Shown: positions 7,881 through 15,877, counted from the stretch's first letter. The stretch is DNA of 18,960 bases from an uncultured bacterium (GCA_903896775.1 CAITZE010000281.1:1-18960), one strand, 5' to 3'. The notes: generated by a model not told the origin, from the letters alone. Numbers and translations are program-made.

Positions 7881-8411
7881 TCAATGAATCTCTCGCGATT
7901 TTCCCATTAGATATTTTAGTGCGGTAGTCATATGTTTTTCCACGGTTTTAGTCGAAATTCCGAGCGTGTTTGCGACCTCGCGGTGGCCGAGTTCCTGCAA
8001 ACGGCACATTGTGAAAACTTCGCGGCACTTGGGCGGGAGTTCACTTAAGGCCTTGGTCAGCACACGCAAACGGTGCTTTGCCTCTAAAGCTCGCTCAGCG
8101 TCCACGTCGTTTGAAATTGTATCGGCCCCAACTTTTTCGGTCGTTGAATCAACCCAGGCGTTATCGCGCACCGTCTGGCGACGACGCGCGCGCTCGTACT
8201 CATTGGCGGCATTATAAGCGGCTTTGTAAACATAGGCGCGCGGACTGGCGATATCGCCTGACACCTGCCCCAGGCGCAAGCGCACGAATAGCTCCTGGTT
8301 AACGTCTTCCGCCGTGGCCCGGTCACCCAGGCGCGCGGTCAAAAAACGCACCAGCTCTTCGCGCATTTCCAGATAGACGGAAACCAGCGGATTTGAGACT
8401 TCTGCCGTCAA
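7881..8411 (-). CDS. ECF RNA polymerase sigma factor, FecI-like
   Basis: Alternative sigma factor expected to direct RNA polymerase to the receptor promoter once released by the FecR-like protein. At 176 residues it is a normal ECF length. Region 2 spans about 13-80 (LVRFLTARLGDRATAEDVNQ, then RAYVYKAAYNAANEYERARR) and region 4 about 112-170 (ALSELPPKCREVFTMCRLQE, helix-turn-helix GHREVANTLGISTKTVEKHM). The first start in the open frame is TTG at 8411-8409; no ATG or GTG lies between it and the upstream stop, and the next ATG (residue 16) would clip region 2. FecI-type relatives often have a proline- or acid-rich linker; here a short polar linker joins the regions. Confidence 0.93.
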   Translation of the reverse strand: MTAEVSNPLVSVYLEMREELVRFLTARLGDRATAEDVNQELFVRLRLGQVSGDIASPRAYVYKAAYNAANEYERARRRQTVRDNAWVDSTTEKVGADTISNDVDAERALEAKHRLRVLTKALSELPPKCREVFTMCRLQELGHREVANTLGISTKTVEKHMTTALKYLMGKSREIH

Positions 8412-8598
8412 GCCCGATATCCCAACATTGCAGCCGTAGCCGCTATTCCGGGAATTGATCTATCGCGATTTGAGCCCCGAACCAACACCTTCTACGGATA
8501 GTATCCCTTTGTGCTGCGGGAATTTTTTTTCGCAGCGGTGGAATAAGCGGTACCGAGGCCATTTTAGCCTCAGCGGCGCAGGTGAGACCGGGACAAAT
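8412..8598 (-). promoter_or_regulatory. Leader of the sigma factor gene: palindromes and A-tract
   Basis: This non-coding gap holds three structures. GAGGC-N7-GCCTC lies at about 8555-8571. GCTGCG (8513-8518) pairs with CGCAGC (8531-8536) around an eight-T run, an A-tract on the minus strand. A perfect palindrome GGATA-G-TATCC lies at 8496-8506 and contains a -10-like TACTAT on the minus strand. The first could end the methyltransferase/sigma intergenic transcript; the last two may belong to the sigma factor promoter. No Fur-type box was recognised. Confidence 0.35.
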
Positions 8599-9243
8599 TC
8601 AGTTTTTCCCCGGCGGAAATTTGAAGATTTCATATCGGTGGGGGCCGCGTTGAAATCGGCCCTGCGGTGGGAACTCGATTTCGGAGGCGAGGGCGCCCAA
8701 GGAGCTCGGCGTCAATCGCGCGCGTAAGGCCTCGATCTCTTGACCATCGGTGCGCCCGGGATTCCGGCCGACAATCAGGATCGCGTTCGGTTCGACGACG
8801 TGTTTCATGGATTCAAGTGCGGCGACGGCATCCGCCGCCGTGTTGACGCCAAAGCCCAGAATGCCATTAAAGACGATGACGTCGAATTTGAGCGTGGGCG
8901 CCAGCACCGCGATTTGTTTCACGTCGCCGATAAAGTGGCCTTGCGGCGCACCATAAGCCGCGCTCGCCGCATCGTAATCGACGCTCCAGACTCCGATATT
9001 GCTTTCCGCGCAGAGCGAATAAAACGGCAAGTTATAAGACTGCACACCGACGAACAACATGCGGCGGCGGCCCTCGACGGCAATCGCCGGAATCATCGCG
9101 TTTTGCATGTACTGACGCGACGGTAGCGCTTCAATTGCCCGATAGAGCCACCGTTCCCCCAAGGGAAGGCGAAGGAGGCGCAAGAGCGGCAGCAGCGCTT
9201 CCTGCGACCGACTAATCCCCAAGCGCTTTGCAGGCTGGGCCAA
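8599..9243 (-). CDS. Putative class I SAM-dependent methyltransferase-fold protein, function unknown
   Basis: A 214-residue protein I cannot place in a named family. Its core follows the Rossmann-like methyltransferase order: strand 1 with a loose glycine loop RMLFVGVQSYN (61-71), strand 2 ending in an acidic pair VWSVDYD (85-91), DVKQIAVL, strand 4 FDVIVFNGILGFGVN (120-134), then EPNAILIVGRNPGR (151-164). The glycine loop lacks the full GxGxG pattern, so activity is not assured. The start is TTG, backed by a strong ribosome site GAGGGAG 5 bases upstream. It follows malate synthase by 77 bases on the same strand, but a hairpin in the gap may separate them. A lipid, sugar or small-molecule methyltransferase is possible. 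Confidence 0.6.
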   Translation of the reverse strand: MAQPAKRLGISRSQEALLPLLRLLRLPLGERWLYRAIEALPSRQYMQNAMIPAIAVEGRRRMLFVGVQSYNLPFYSLCAESNIGVWSVDYDAASAAYGAPQGHFIGDVKQIAVLAPTLKFDVIVFNGILGFGVNTAADAVAALESMKHVVEPNAILIVGRNPGRTDGQEIEALRARLTPSSLGALASEIEFPPQGRFQRGPHRYEIFKFPPGKN

Positions 9244-9263
9244 TTGAACTCCCTCGTGATTCT

Positions 9264-9296
9264 AAAAGCCGAACAGCTTTCTTACATCACGTTCGG
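9264..9296 (-). terminator. Candidate terminator or attenuator after malate synthase
   Basis: On the minus strand CCGAAC (9296-9291) pairs with GTTCGG (9274-9269), followed by CTTTTA. An alternative overlapping stem AAAGC-TGTTCG-GCTTT also forms. The stem is short and the loop long, so termination is probably partial. Confidence 0.4.
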
Positions 9297-9320
9297 AAAC
9301 TTCGGGAGATATCGATTGCC

Positions 9321-10943
9321 TTAGCGCTCCAGATGCTCGTCTTTGAGCAGCATTTGATAGGCAGGTAAGGTGAGGAAATCTTGAAACTGCGGCGCTAGCG
9401 CTATTTGCGTGAAGATACCGGCGGCGTCATCAATCCGGGCACCGGCGAGGTTACTCGCCTTCAGAGCGGCGAGTTCGTCGGCGAGCAGCGTGTTCACCAA
9501 TTCCGCCGTGATCGGCCGACCGTCATTCATGCGAGCGCCGTGACGCACCCACTGCCAGATTTGCGCGCGGGAAATTTCAGCGGTGGCCGCGTCTTCCATC
9601 AGATTATAGAGCGGCACGCATCCGATGCCGCGCAGCCACGCTTCGACATATTGCACGCCGACGCGAATATTCTGCCGCAGTCCGGCTTCGGTGATTGAGC
9701 CTGCAGGAATCGCCAGAAGATCGGCTTGTGTATACGTCGCATTGTCGATGGGTTTCGCCAACTGATTGGCTGCCTGCATGAGTTTGTCGAAAATCTCACG
9801 CGCAACAGGCACGAGATCCGGGTGCGCCACCCACGTTCCGTCGTGACCGTCGCGGGCCTCGCGTTCTTTGTCGGCGCGCACGCGGGCGAAAGCGGCAGCG
9901 TTGGCGTCGGGGTCATTCTTGATGGGAATCTGTGCGGCCATACCACCCATGGCGTGAGCACCGCGGCGGTGGCAAGTCTTGATCAACAAGCGGCTGTATG
10001 ACCGCAGCGCGTGGCTTTCCATCGTCACCTGCCCGCGATCGGGCAGCACGAAATCCGCGCGGTTGCGGAACTTCTTGATGAAGCTAAAAATGTAATCCCA
10101 GCGGCCGCAATTCAATCCGACGATATAGTCGCGCAGTTCATAAAGAATTTCGTCCATCTCGAAAGATGCGAGAATGGTTTCGATGAGAACGGTGGCGCGG
10201 ATCGAACCATGCGCAAGCCCAAGCGTCGTTTCGGCAAATGCGAATACTTCTGCCCACAGCCGCGCCTCCAAATGGCTTTCCATTTTCGGCAGATAGAAAT
10301 AAGGGCCGCTGCCTTTGGCGAGCAGGGTTTTGGCGTTGTGAAAAACGTAAAGCCCGAAATCGAACAAACCGCCGGACATCGGCTTGCCGCCCACCAGTAC
10401 ATGCGCTTCGTCGAGATGCCAGCCGCGCGGACGCACAATCAACACCGCTGTCTTTTCTTTGAGTGTGTAGGTCTTGCCGCGCGCTTTGTCTTCGAGCGAA
10501 ATCGTGCCAGCGATGGCGTCACGCAGATTGAGCTGACCGTTGATGAGATTTTCCCAGGTCGGCGCACTGGAGTCCTCAAAGTCCGCCATGTAATGCGTGG
10601 CCCCGGAGTTGAGGCCATTGATGATCATTTTGCGATCGACGGGACCGGTGATCTCGACGCGGCGGTCAAGCAGATCAGCCGGTGCAGGTGAGACGCGCCA
10701 GGCGCCATCACGCACAGATTTGGTTTCGGGAAGAAAATCGGGGCGCCAACCGCCGTCGATGCGGTTTTGGACTTCGACCCGATGTTGAAGCAAACCCTGG
10801 CGGGTGGATTCAAATTTCTCGTGTAGTGCGACAATAAATGCGACGGCAGCGGGCGTGAGGATTTCTGAATCTTGGGCTACGGTTTTCCCCCGCAGTGCAA
10901 CATCGCTGTGTCCCGTGCCGGGAGTTTTGGCTTCATAATTCAT
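9321..10943 (-). CDS. aceB: Malate synthase A
   Basis: Condenses glyoxylate with acetyl-CoA to malate and CoA in the cytoplasm, the second step of the glyoxylate shunt used for growth on acetate or fatty acids. At 540 residues it matches the A isoform. Seen: DFEDSSAPTWENLINGQ (121-137), RPRGWHLDEAHVL (171-183) carrying the active-site arginine, IET with the likely Mg ligand E255, the family signature RDYIVGLNCGRWDYIFSF (271-288), and NLMEDAATAEISRAQIWQW (447-465), where D451 corresponds to the catalytic aspartate. The ATG at 10943 has GGAG upstream; an in-frame start 16 codons earlier encodes an arginine-rich stretch unlike the family and is rejected. Isocitrate lyase, its usual partner, is not in the window. 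Confidence 0.97.
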   Translation of the reverse strand: MNYEAKTPGTGHSDVALRGKTVAQDSEILTPAAVAFIVALHEKFESTRQGLLQHRVEVQNRIDGGWRPDFLPETKSVRDGAWRVSPAPADLLDRRVEITGPVDRKMIINGLNSGATHYMADFEDSSAPTWENLINGQLNLRDAIAGTISLEDKARGKTYTLKEKTAVLIVRPRGWHLDEAHVLVGGKPMSGGLFDFGLYVFHNAKTLLAKGSGPYFYLPKMESHLEARLWAEVFAFAETTLGLAHGSIRATVLIETILASFEMDEILYELRDYIVGLNCGRWDYIFSFIKKFRNRADFVLPDRGQVTMESHALRSYSRLLIKTCHRRGAHAMGGMAAQIPIKNDPDANAAAFARVRADKEREARDGHDGTWVAHPDLVPVAREIFDKLMQAANQLAKPIDNATYTQADLLAIPAGSITEAGLRQNIRVGVQYVEAWLRGIGCVPLYNLMEDAATAEISRAQIWQWVRHGARMNDGRPITAELVNTLLADELAALKASNLAGARIDDAAGIFTQIALAPQFQDFLTLPAYQMLLKDEHLER

Positions 10944-11001
10944 GCGGCGTCTCCTGTGATTCGCCCAGCAGATGCCCAAAGAATACGCCAAAGTTCTGCG
11001 G

Positions 11002-11049
11002 CTAACTAATTGAAATTAGGATTTTAAATAAGTTAGTTGCGGATGTTAA
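11002..11049 (-). promoter_or_regulatory. aceB promoter with overlapping palindromic operator candidate
   Basis: On the minus strand TTAACA (11049-11044) and TAAAAT (11026-11021) are separated by exactly 17 bases, each one mismatch from consensus. Directly downstream, over the expected transcription start, lies a perfect palindrome CTAATT-GA-AATTAG (11006-11019). A wider inverted pair CTAACT (11002-11007) and AGTTAG (11031-11036) brackets the -10. This is a good candidate for repression by a glyoxylate-pathway regulator; the regulator is not encoded here. Confidence 0.6.
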
Positions 11050-11106
11050 CTATTGTAAATTTGAGGCTACTACGCAGGGCTATAGGCGATCTCATTTTAG
11101 GGTGCA

Positions 11107-11129
11107 TCGCAGCATTTTTGGTCCTGCGA
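11107..11129 (+). other. Hairpin in the aceB/transporter divergent gap
   Basis: TCGCAG and CTGCGA form a perfect 6-bp stem around an 11-base loop, midway between the aceB promoter and the transporter start. The rest of 11050-11241 shows only a strong ribosome site (AGGGGGG, about 11231-11237) before the transporter ATG, with no convincing promoter. Confidence 0.3.
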
Positions 11130-11241
11130 AGCCTAACGATTCCAAGCAATTAGAATGACCCACAGCTGACCGGGCAGTTGAGAATTTAATGCCGGCGTGA
11201 GATGACGCAGCGGGGTAAAGCGTCCAGCTCAGGGGGGATTC

Positions 11242-12516
11242 ATGACAAGCCACGCAAGCGGCCACCGCGCGTTTCTTTCGAACCAGCGCGTGCTGTGGGC
11301 GAGCTTGGCTGGGACGTCCATCGAGTTCTACGACTTCTATATATATGCCACCGCCGCCTCGCTGGTTTTTGGACCCTTGTTCTTTCCGTCCACCTCACCG
11401 TCTGCGCAGCTGATGTCGGCCTACGCCACATTCAGCTTGGCCTTCATCGCCCGGCCTTTAGGCGCAGTCGTGTTCGGACACTTCGGCGACCGCGTTGGGC
11501 GCAAATCGACGCTGGTGGCGTCCTTGTTGCTGATGGGCATCTCAACAGTCGCGATCGCTTTTCTGCCCACCTTTCAAATGGCCGGATGGCTCGCGCCACT
11601 GTCGCTGTGCATTCTGCGGTTCGGTCAGGGCTTCGGCCTAGGCGGCGAATGGGGCGGTGCCGCCCTTCTCGCGGTTGAGAATGCACCGCCGGGGTTTCGT
11701 GGCCGCTTCGGCATGGTGCCGCAGTTAGGCGCGCCGCTTGGGTTTATCTTCGCCAACGGCCTGTTTTTGCTGTTGGGGCTGATTCTATCGCAAGAACAAT
11801 ACGTCGCTTGGGGCTGGCGTTTGCCTTTTCTGGCCAGTGCGGTTTTGGTCTCCGTGGGCTTGTGGGTCCGCTTGAAGTTGACCGAGACGCCGGCTTTTGC
11901 GGCCGCGCTCGCCGAAGCGCCGCCGCCCAAAGTCCCGCTGGCGGATGTTTTGCGTGAGTATCCACGCGAAGTGGTCGGCGGCATCTTCGGTGTCGTGGCC
12001 ACATTCGCCGTGTTTTACATCACGACAGCTTTCGCGTTGGGCTACGGAACCACGGCGCTGCATTATCCGCGCGAGACTTTCCTTGCCGTTCAGCTGGGCT
12101 CCATCTTGTTCATGGCCTTTGGCATCGTGTTCTCCGGCGTTTTGGCCGACCGTTTCGATGCGCGCCGCGTGCTGATGATCGGTTGCGGCGGCGCTGCACT
12201 GATCGGCTTTCTGCTGGCGCCGATGATGGGCTCAGGCTCTCTGGCAACCACCGGATTATTTCTCTCAATCGCATTGGTTTTTATGGGCATGACTTACGGC
12301 CCGCTCGGCGCGTGGCTGCCGGGATTATTTCCCGCTCGCGTACGCTATACCGGTTCGTCGATAGCTTTTAACGTTGGCGGCATTGTGGGCGGCGCTTTGA
12401 CACCCATCGTCGCGGCGGCGCTTGCGACGATGGGCCTTCAATATGTCGGCTATTACCTTTCCGCGACAGGGGTCATCAGCTTCTTGGCGCTGCTTGCGTT
12501 AAAGCCTAAAGCTTAA
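11242..12516 (+). CDS. MFS transporter, metabolite:H+ symporter (MHS) family
   Basis: Inner-membrane proton-coupled carrier of 424 residues with the hydrophobic profile of 12 membrane helices. Subfamily hallmarks: GTSIEFYDFYIYATAA (24-39) at helix 1, the MFS loop motif GHFGDRVGRK (79-88), and LRFGQGFGLGGEWGGAALL (125-143), which is typical of the MHS group (ShiA, KgtP, ProP and related). Members carry dicarboxylates, aromatic acids or osmolytes; the exact substrate cannot be read from sequence. The ATG follows a strong GGGGGG ribosome site. Its divergent position beside malate synthase makes a carboxylate substrate an appealing guess, but only a guess. Confidence 0.92.
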   Translation: MTSHASGHRAFLSNQRVLWASLAGTSIEFYDFYIYATAASLVFGPLFFPSTSPSAQLMSAYATFSLAFIARPLGAVVFGHFGDRVGRKSTLVASLLLMGISTVAIAFLPTFQMAGWLAPLSLCILRFGQGFGLGGEWGGAALLAVENAPPGFRGRFGMVPQLGAPLGFIFANGLFLLLGLILSQEQYVAWGWRLPFLASAVLVSVGLWVRLKLTETPAFAAALAEAPPPKVPLADVLREYPREVVGGIFGVVATFAVFYITTAFALGYGTTALHYPRETFLAVQLGSILFMAFGIVFSGVLADRFDARRVLMIGCGGAALIGFLLAPMMGSGSLATTGLFLSIALVFMGMTYGPLGAWLPGLFPARVRYTGSSIAFNVGGIVGGALTPIVAAALATMGLQYVGYYLSATGVISFLALLALKPKA

Positions 12517-12544
12517 CGTCACACAGCTTTCACAGGCCCATGCC

Positions 12545-12589
12545 TTGACAGTAAATGCCTAGGCAACTAAATATGGCGCCCTGGCATTT
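12545..12589 (+). promoter_or_regulatory. Promoter and operator candidate of the marR-efflux operon
   Basis: A perfect -35 TTGACA (12545-12550) is followed after 17 bases by TAAATA (12568-12573). The spacer contains the perfect palindrome TGCCTAGGCA (12556-12565). A second inverted pair, AAATGCC (12553-12559) with GGCATTT (12583-12589), reaches past the start site. MarR-type repressors commonly bind such palindromes in their own promoter, so autoregulation is likely. A further TTTGG-GG-CCAAA lies at 12587-12598. Confidence 0.6.
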
Positions 12590-12606
12590 GGGGCCAAATC
12601 ATCGCC

Positions 12607-13149
12607 ATGCCGTCCCGCAAAAAAGTAATTCCACGCTCAGCCAAGCTTAAGGCGCGTCCATCTCTCGCTGCGAAAATTCCGCGCGCGCGTGCTGCACCTT
12701 ATGCGGTCGAGACGTTCACACCGAAGGAAGCCATCGGCTATCTCATCACGCGCACAAAAACCGCGCTGTGGGAAAGAGCCGACGAAATCTTCGCGCCGCT
12801 GGATATGACGCTGTCGCAGTGGGTGATTATCGCAAACCTGGTCGACGCGCCTATGATAACACCGGCCGAAATCTGCAAAGCCATTTCCTATGATGCCGGC
12901 GCCATGACACGGCTTTTGGACCGTCTCGAGAAAAAGGGCTTCATCCGCCGCGTGCGTCACGTCAGCGACCGCCGGTCCGTAACACTGGAGCTGACCCGCG
13001 CCGGACGCGATCTCTATCCAAAATTATTGAAACGCCTTGTGGCGGGATACAACGAGATCCTCACGGGCTTTAAGGCAGCTGAAGTGCGCCAACTGGAAAG
13101 CATGTTGAAGCGGATTTTGGTCAATTTGGATACAAGGCACGCATCATGA
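12607..13149 (+). CDS. MarR-family transcriptional regulator
   Basis: A winged-helix dimeric regulator, most likely the ligand-responsive repressor of the efflux genes behind it. The MarR core covers about 40-175: dimer helices, recognition-helix region TPAEICKAISYDAGAMTRLLDR (85-106) and the wing RRVRHVSDRRSVTLELT (114-130) with the conserved DRR. Ahead of it is an unusual 37-residue lysine/arginine- and alanine-rich tail; no ATG lies between residue 1 and residue 67, so the tail is probably real. No clear ribosome site precedes the start and the leader is short. The stop overlaps the next gene's start (ATGA at 13146-13149), indicating translational coupling. Confidence 0.93.
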   Translation: MPSRKKVIPRSAKLKARPSLAAKIPRARAAPYAVETFTPKEAIGYLITRTKTALWERADEIFAPLDMTLSQWVIIANLVDAPMITPAEICKAISYDAGAMTRLLDRLEKKGFIRRVRHVSDRRSVTLELTRAGRDLYPKLLKRLVAGYNEILTGFKAAEVRQLESMLKRILVNLDTRHAS

Positions 13150-14612
13150 CCCACGCTCGGATATTTTCCCGCGCGGTCACAGCGGCCCTGCTGACGACAG
13201 TCATCAGTGCTTGCGCCGATACGCACGGCATTGCGCCCAAAAGCGCCGGCCCGCGCGATGTCGCGAGCATTCACATGGATGCAACGCTGACCGCAGCCAA
13301 CGTCGCGCCGTCTCCGTGGCCAGCGTTGGAGTGGTGGACGCCTTACCAAGACGCCGGTCTCGATACGTTGATGGACGAAGCACTTAAGAATAGCCCTTCC
13401 CTCGCCGCAGCCGACGCGCGGCTGAGCAAAGCCCTTTCGGCTAGCGATCTTGCACGTACGGCCCTACAGCCGAGCTTCGTCGCAAGCGGTTCGGCCACAT
13501 ACGAGCGCCTCTCAAAGAATTTCGAAATCCCACCACCCTACGGCGGCATGTGGACATGGGTGAACGATGCCCGCGTCACCGCTACGTATGAGCTGGACCT
13601 GTGGGGCAAGAACAGCGCGGCACTTGCCAGCGCCATCGGACAGGCGAAAGCGGCCGAGGTCGATAGCTTTGCCGCCAAGCTTTTGCTGACCACCGCCATC
13701 GGTCACGCTTATGTGCAACTCGCCGAAGCTTACGAATTGCGTGACGTGGCGCGGGCGACGCTGGATGCACGCCAGAAAATGCTCGACCTCGTCAAAAACC
13801 GCGTCAGCGCCGGCATGGACACGCAGTTTGAGGTGAAGGAAGCCGAGGCCGCTATTCCGGCCGCGCGCGAAGACATCGCCACTTACGACGAGTCCATTCG
13901 TCTTGCCCAGGATCAATTGGCCGCATTGGCTGGTGCCGGACCCGACCGCGGTCTTATCATTCCGCGACCGAACTTCAAATTGGGCCAAGCCAGCGAACGG
14001 CCATTGCTTCCCGCCAATTTGCCTGCGGAACTACTTGGTCACCGGCCGGACATTGTCGCGAGCCGTCTGCGCGTAGAAGCCTCCAGCCAAAGCATAAAAT
14101 CGGCCAAGGCCGCTTTTTATCCCAACGTCGATCTGACGGCTTTTGCCGGCCTTCAGAGCCTCGGGCTATCGCGCTTCTTTGATGAAGGCAGTGTCGTCGC
14201 GGGTATTGGCCCAGCGGTGACGTTGCCGTTCTTCACCGGCAACACGTTGCGCAGCACGCTGAGCAACAAAACCGCCGACTATGATGCCGCGGTCGCCACC
14301 TACGACCAAACGCTCGTCAACGCGCTGAAGGAAATTGCCGACGATCTAAATTCCTTGCGCGCCGTGAGAGAAAAGAGCGTGCAGCAGGCCGAGGCTCAGG
14401 TCACAGCGGATGCCGCCTACAAATTGGCGGTCGAGCGCTACCAAGCCGGACTCGGCACTTATCTTCAAGTGCTGTCTGCGGAAGAACTGGTTCTGACGCA
14501 ACGCAGCCTCGCTGCCGATCTACGCGCCCGCCAAGTTCTTTTCACAGTTGCCCTGGTGGGCGCGCTTGGCGGCGGATTTGAATCGCCCTCGGAACAGCGC
14601 GCAGAAAAATAA
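13146..14612 (+). CDS. NodT/TolC-type outer-membrane efflux lipoprotein
   Basis: Outer-membrane exit channel of a tripartite pump, 488 residues. A lipoprotein signal is present: a hydrophobic run, then I-S-A-C with lipidated C23. Two outer-membrane-efflux-protein repeats follow (about 65-265 and 295-475), with ELDLWGK (149-155) and LLGHRPDIVASRLRVEA (297-313), both typical of the NodT subgroup, plus long coiled-coil-forming helices such as KEAEAAIPAAREDIA (231-245). It overlaps the MarR gene by 4 bases and is followed after 29 bases by the EmrA-like gene, so all three pump parts are in one operon. E. coli emrAB lacks its own outer-membrane gene, relying on TolC; here the channel is encoded in the operon. 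Confidence 0.94.
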   Translation: MTHARIFSRAVTAALLTTVISACADTHGIAPKSAGPRDVASIHMDATLTAANVAPSPWPALEWWTPYQDAGLDTLMDEALKNSPSLAAADARLSKALSASDLARTALQPSFVASGSATYERLSKNFEIPPPYGGMWTWVNDARVTATYELDLWGKNSAALASAIGQAKAAEVDSFAAKLLLTTAIGHAYVQLAEAYELRDVARATLDARQKMLDLVKNRVSAGMDTQFEVKEAEAAIPAAREDIATYDESIRLAQDQLAALAGAGPDRGLIIPRPNFKLGQASERPLLPANLPAELLGHRPDIVASRLRVEASSQSIKSAKAAFYPNVDLTAFAGLQSLGLSRFFDEGSVVAGIGPAVTLPFFTGNTLRSTLSNKTADYDAAVATYDQTLVNALKEIADDLNSLRAVREKSVQQAEAQVTADAAYKLAVERYQAGLGTYLQVLSAEELVLTQRSLAADLRARQVLFTVALVGALGGGFESPSEQRAEK

Positions 14613-14641
14613 ACACGACGCCCTTACAAAAGGCCACGACC

Positions 14642-15829
14642 ATGAATACCCCAGCAGACACCACCACCTCGCCGCGCAACGGTAATCGCGGGCGCATCAT
14701 CGCCGGAATTATCGGCGTCTTCGCGTTCGTCGGACTTATCTACGGGATTTATTGGTTCTTTGTGGGCCGCTTCGAGGAAAGCACCGATGATGCTTACGTC
14801 AATACCAACCTGGTGCAGGTGACGCCGCAAACCAATGGAACCGTCGTCACGATTGGCGCCGACGATACCGATTTTGTGAAAGCCGGCCATGTCCTCGTCG
14901 AGCTTGACCGCGCCGATGCTAAGGTCGCTCTTGAACAAGCAGAAGCTCAGCTTGCTAAAGCTGTCCGCAGCACGCGCAACCTGTTCGATACCGCTTCGCA
15001 ATTAAAAGCCAGTGTCGAGGTGCGCCGCGCCGAGTTGCAACGCGCTGAAGACGATTTGAAGAGCCGCGAACGTCTTGGAGCGTCGGGTGCGATTTCGGGT
15101 GAAGACCTGCGTCATGCGCGCGAAACTTTGATTAGCGCCAAAGCCGCTTTGCAGGCCGCAGAGTTCCAATCAACGGCCACAGCAGCGTTAGTAGATCGCA
15201 CCGATATCAGCCATCACCCGGATGTTCTGAACGCAGCCGCGCATTTGCGCGACGCTTATCTGACCTTTGGCCGTACCGTTGTGCCGGCTCCCGTGACCGG
15301 CTATGTCGCGCGCCGCAACGTACAACTGGGACAGCGCGTCAGCCCCGGCGCCGTGTTGATGTCAGTGGTACCGCTCGATCAAGTTTGGGTCGATGCCAAC
15401 TTTAAAGAAGGACAACTGGCCAACATGCGTGCAGGCCAGCCCGCCACCGTGAAATCCGATCTTTACGGCGGTAGCGTCACCTATCATGGTAAAGTTCAGG
15501 GCTTCGGCGCCGGAACCGGTGGCGCTTTTGCGCTTTTGCCGGCTCAAAATGCAACCGGCAACTGGGTGAAAGTCGTACAGCGCGTGCCGGTGCGCATTGC
15601 GCTAGACCCCACGGAACTAGCCGCTCATCCGCTTCAAGTTGGATTGTCCGCAACCGTCGAAGTGAACATCACGGACAAGACCGGTGACAGCCGCTTGCCC
15701 GAAGTGACGCGCAGCACCCCTGTAGGCACAACGCATGTCTTTGATGCGCTGGAAACCGAAGCCGACGCGCGTGTCGCCGCCATCATTGCTGCAAATTCGG
15801 CCGACGCACCCGCCAAAACAACGCCGTGA
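14642..15829 (+). CDS. emrA: EmrA-like membrane fusion (HlyD-family) efflux adaptor
   Basis: Periplasmic adaptor linking the inner-membrane EmrB-like pump to the outer-membrane channel. In 395 residues: a short cytoplasmic N-terminus, one membrane helix (about 19-41), FEESTDDAYVNTNLVQVTP (44-62, the conserved start of the EmrA lipoyl region), a coiled-coil hairpin (about 90-180, rich in A, E, K and R), VVPAPVTGYVARRNVQLGQR (213-232), and the EmrA signature FGAGTGGAFALLPAQNATGN (288-307). The tail of about 45 residues after the beta-barrel is polar and alanine-rich and is not needed for the family call. AAGG lies about 10 bases before the ATG. The EmrB-like gene begins 48 bases downstream. Confidence 0.95.
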   Translation: MNTPADTTTSPRNGNRGRIIAGIIGVFAFVGLIYGIYWFFVGRFEESTDDAYVNTNLVQVTPQTNGTVVTIGADDTDFVKAGHVLVELDRADAKVALEQAEAQLAKAVRSTRNLFDTASQLKASVEVRRAELQRAEDDLKSRERLGASGAISGEDLRHARETLISAKAALQAAEFQSTATAALVDRTDISHHPDVLNAAAHLRDAYLTFGRTVVPAPVTGYVARRNVQLGQRVSPGAVLMSVVPLDQVWVDANFKEGQLANMRAGQPATVKSDLYGGSVTYHGKVQGFGAGTGGAFALLPAQNATGNWVKVVQRVPVRIALDPTELAAHPLQVGLSATVEVNITDKTGDSRLPEVTRSTPVGTTHVFDALETEADARVAAIIAANSADAPAKTTP

Positions 15830-15877
15830 TTCGCCTTCCGGAATCCACAATGGTTCGGGCATTTAATGTGAGCAAGC

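Noticed and set aside
8412..8598. Fur or iron-responsive box before the sigma factor
   Set aside because: No stretch resembles the GATAAT-type Fur repeats closely enough on either strand; the GGATA-G-TATCC palindrome is too short to assign.
8455..8727. Plus-strand open frame across the sigma factor leader
   Set aside because: It overlaps palindromes, an eight-T run and the end of the methyltransferase-like gene; the composition is not protein-like and there is no ribosome site.
10011..10691. 226-codon plus-strand frame within malate synthase
   Set aside because: Antisense to the conserved catalytic core of aceB; no family features and no initiation signal.
10944..10991. Extended malate synthase start 16 codons upstream
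   Set aside because: The added residues are arginine-rich and unlike the family, while the ATG at 10943 has a good GGAG site; the extension would also lie in the leader.
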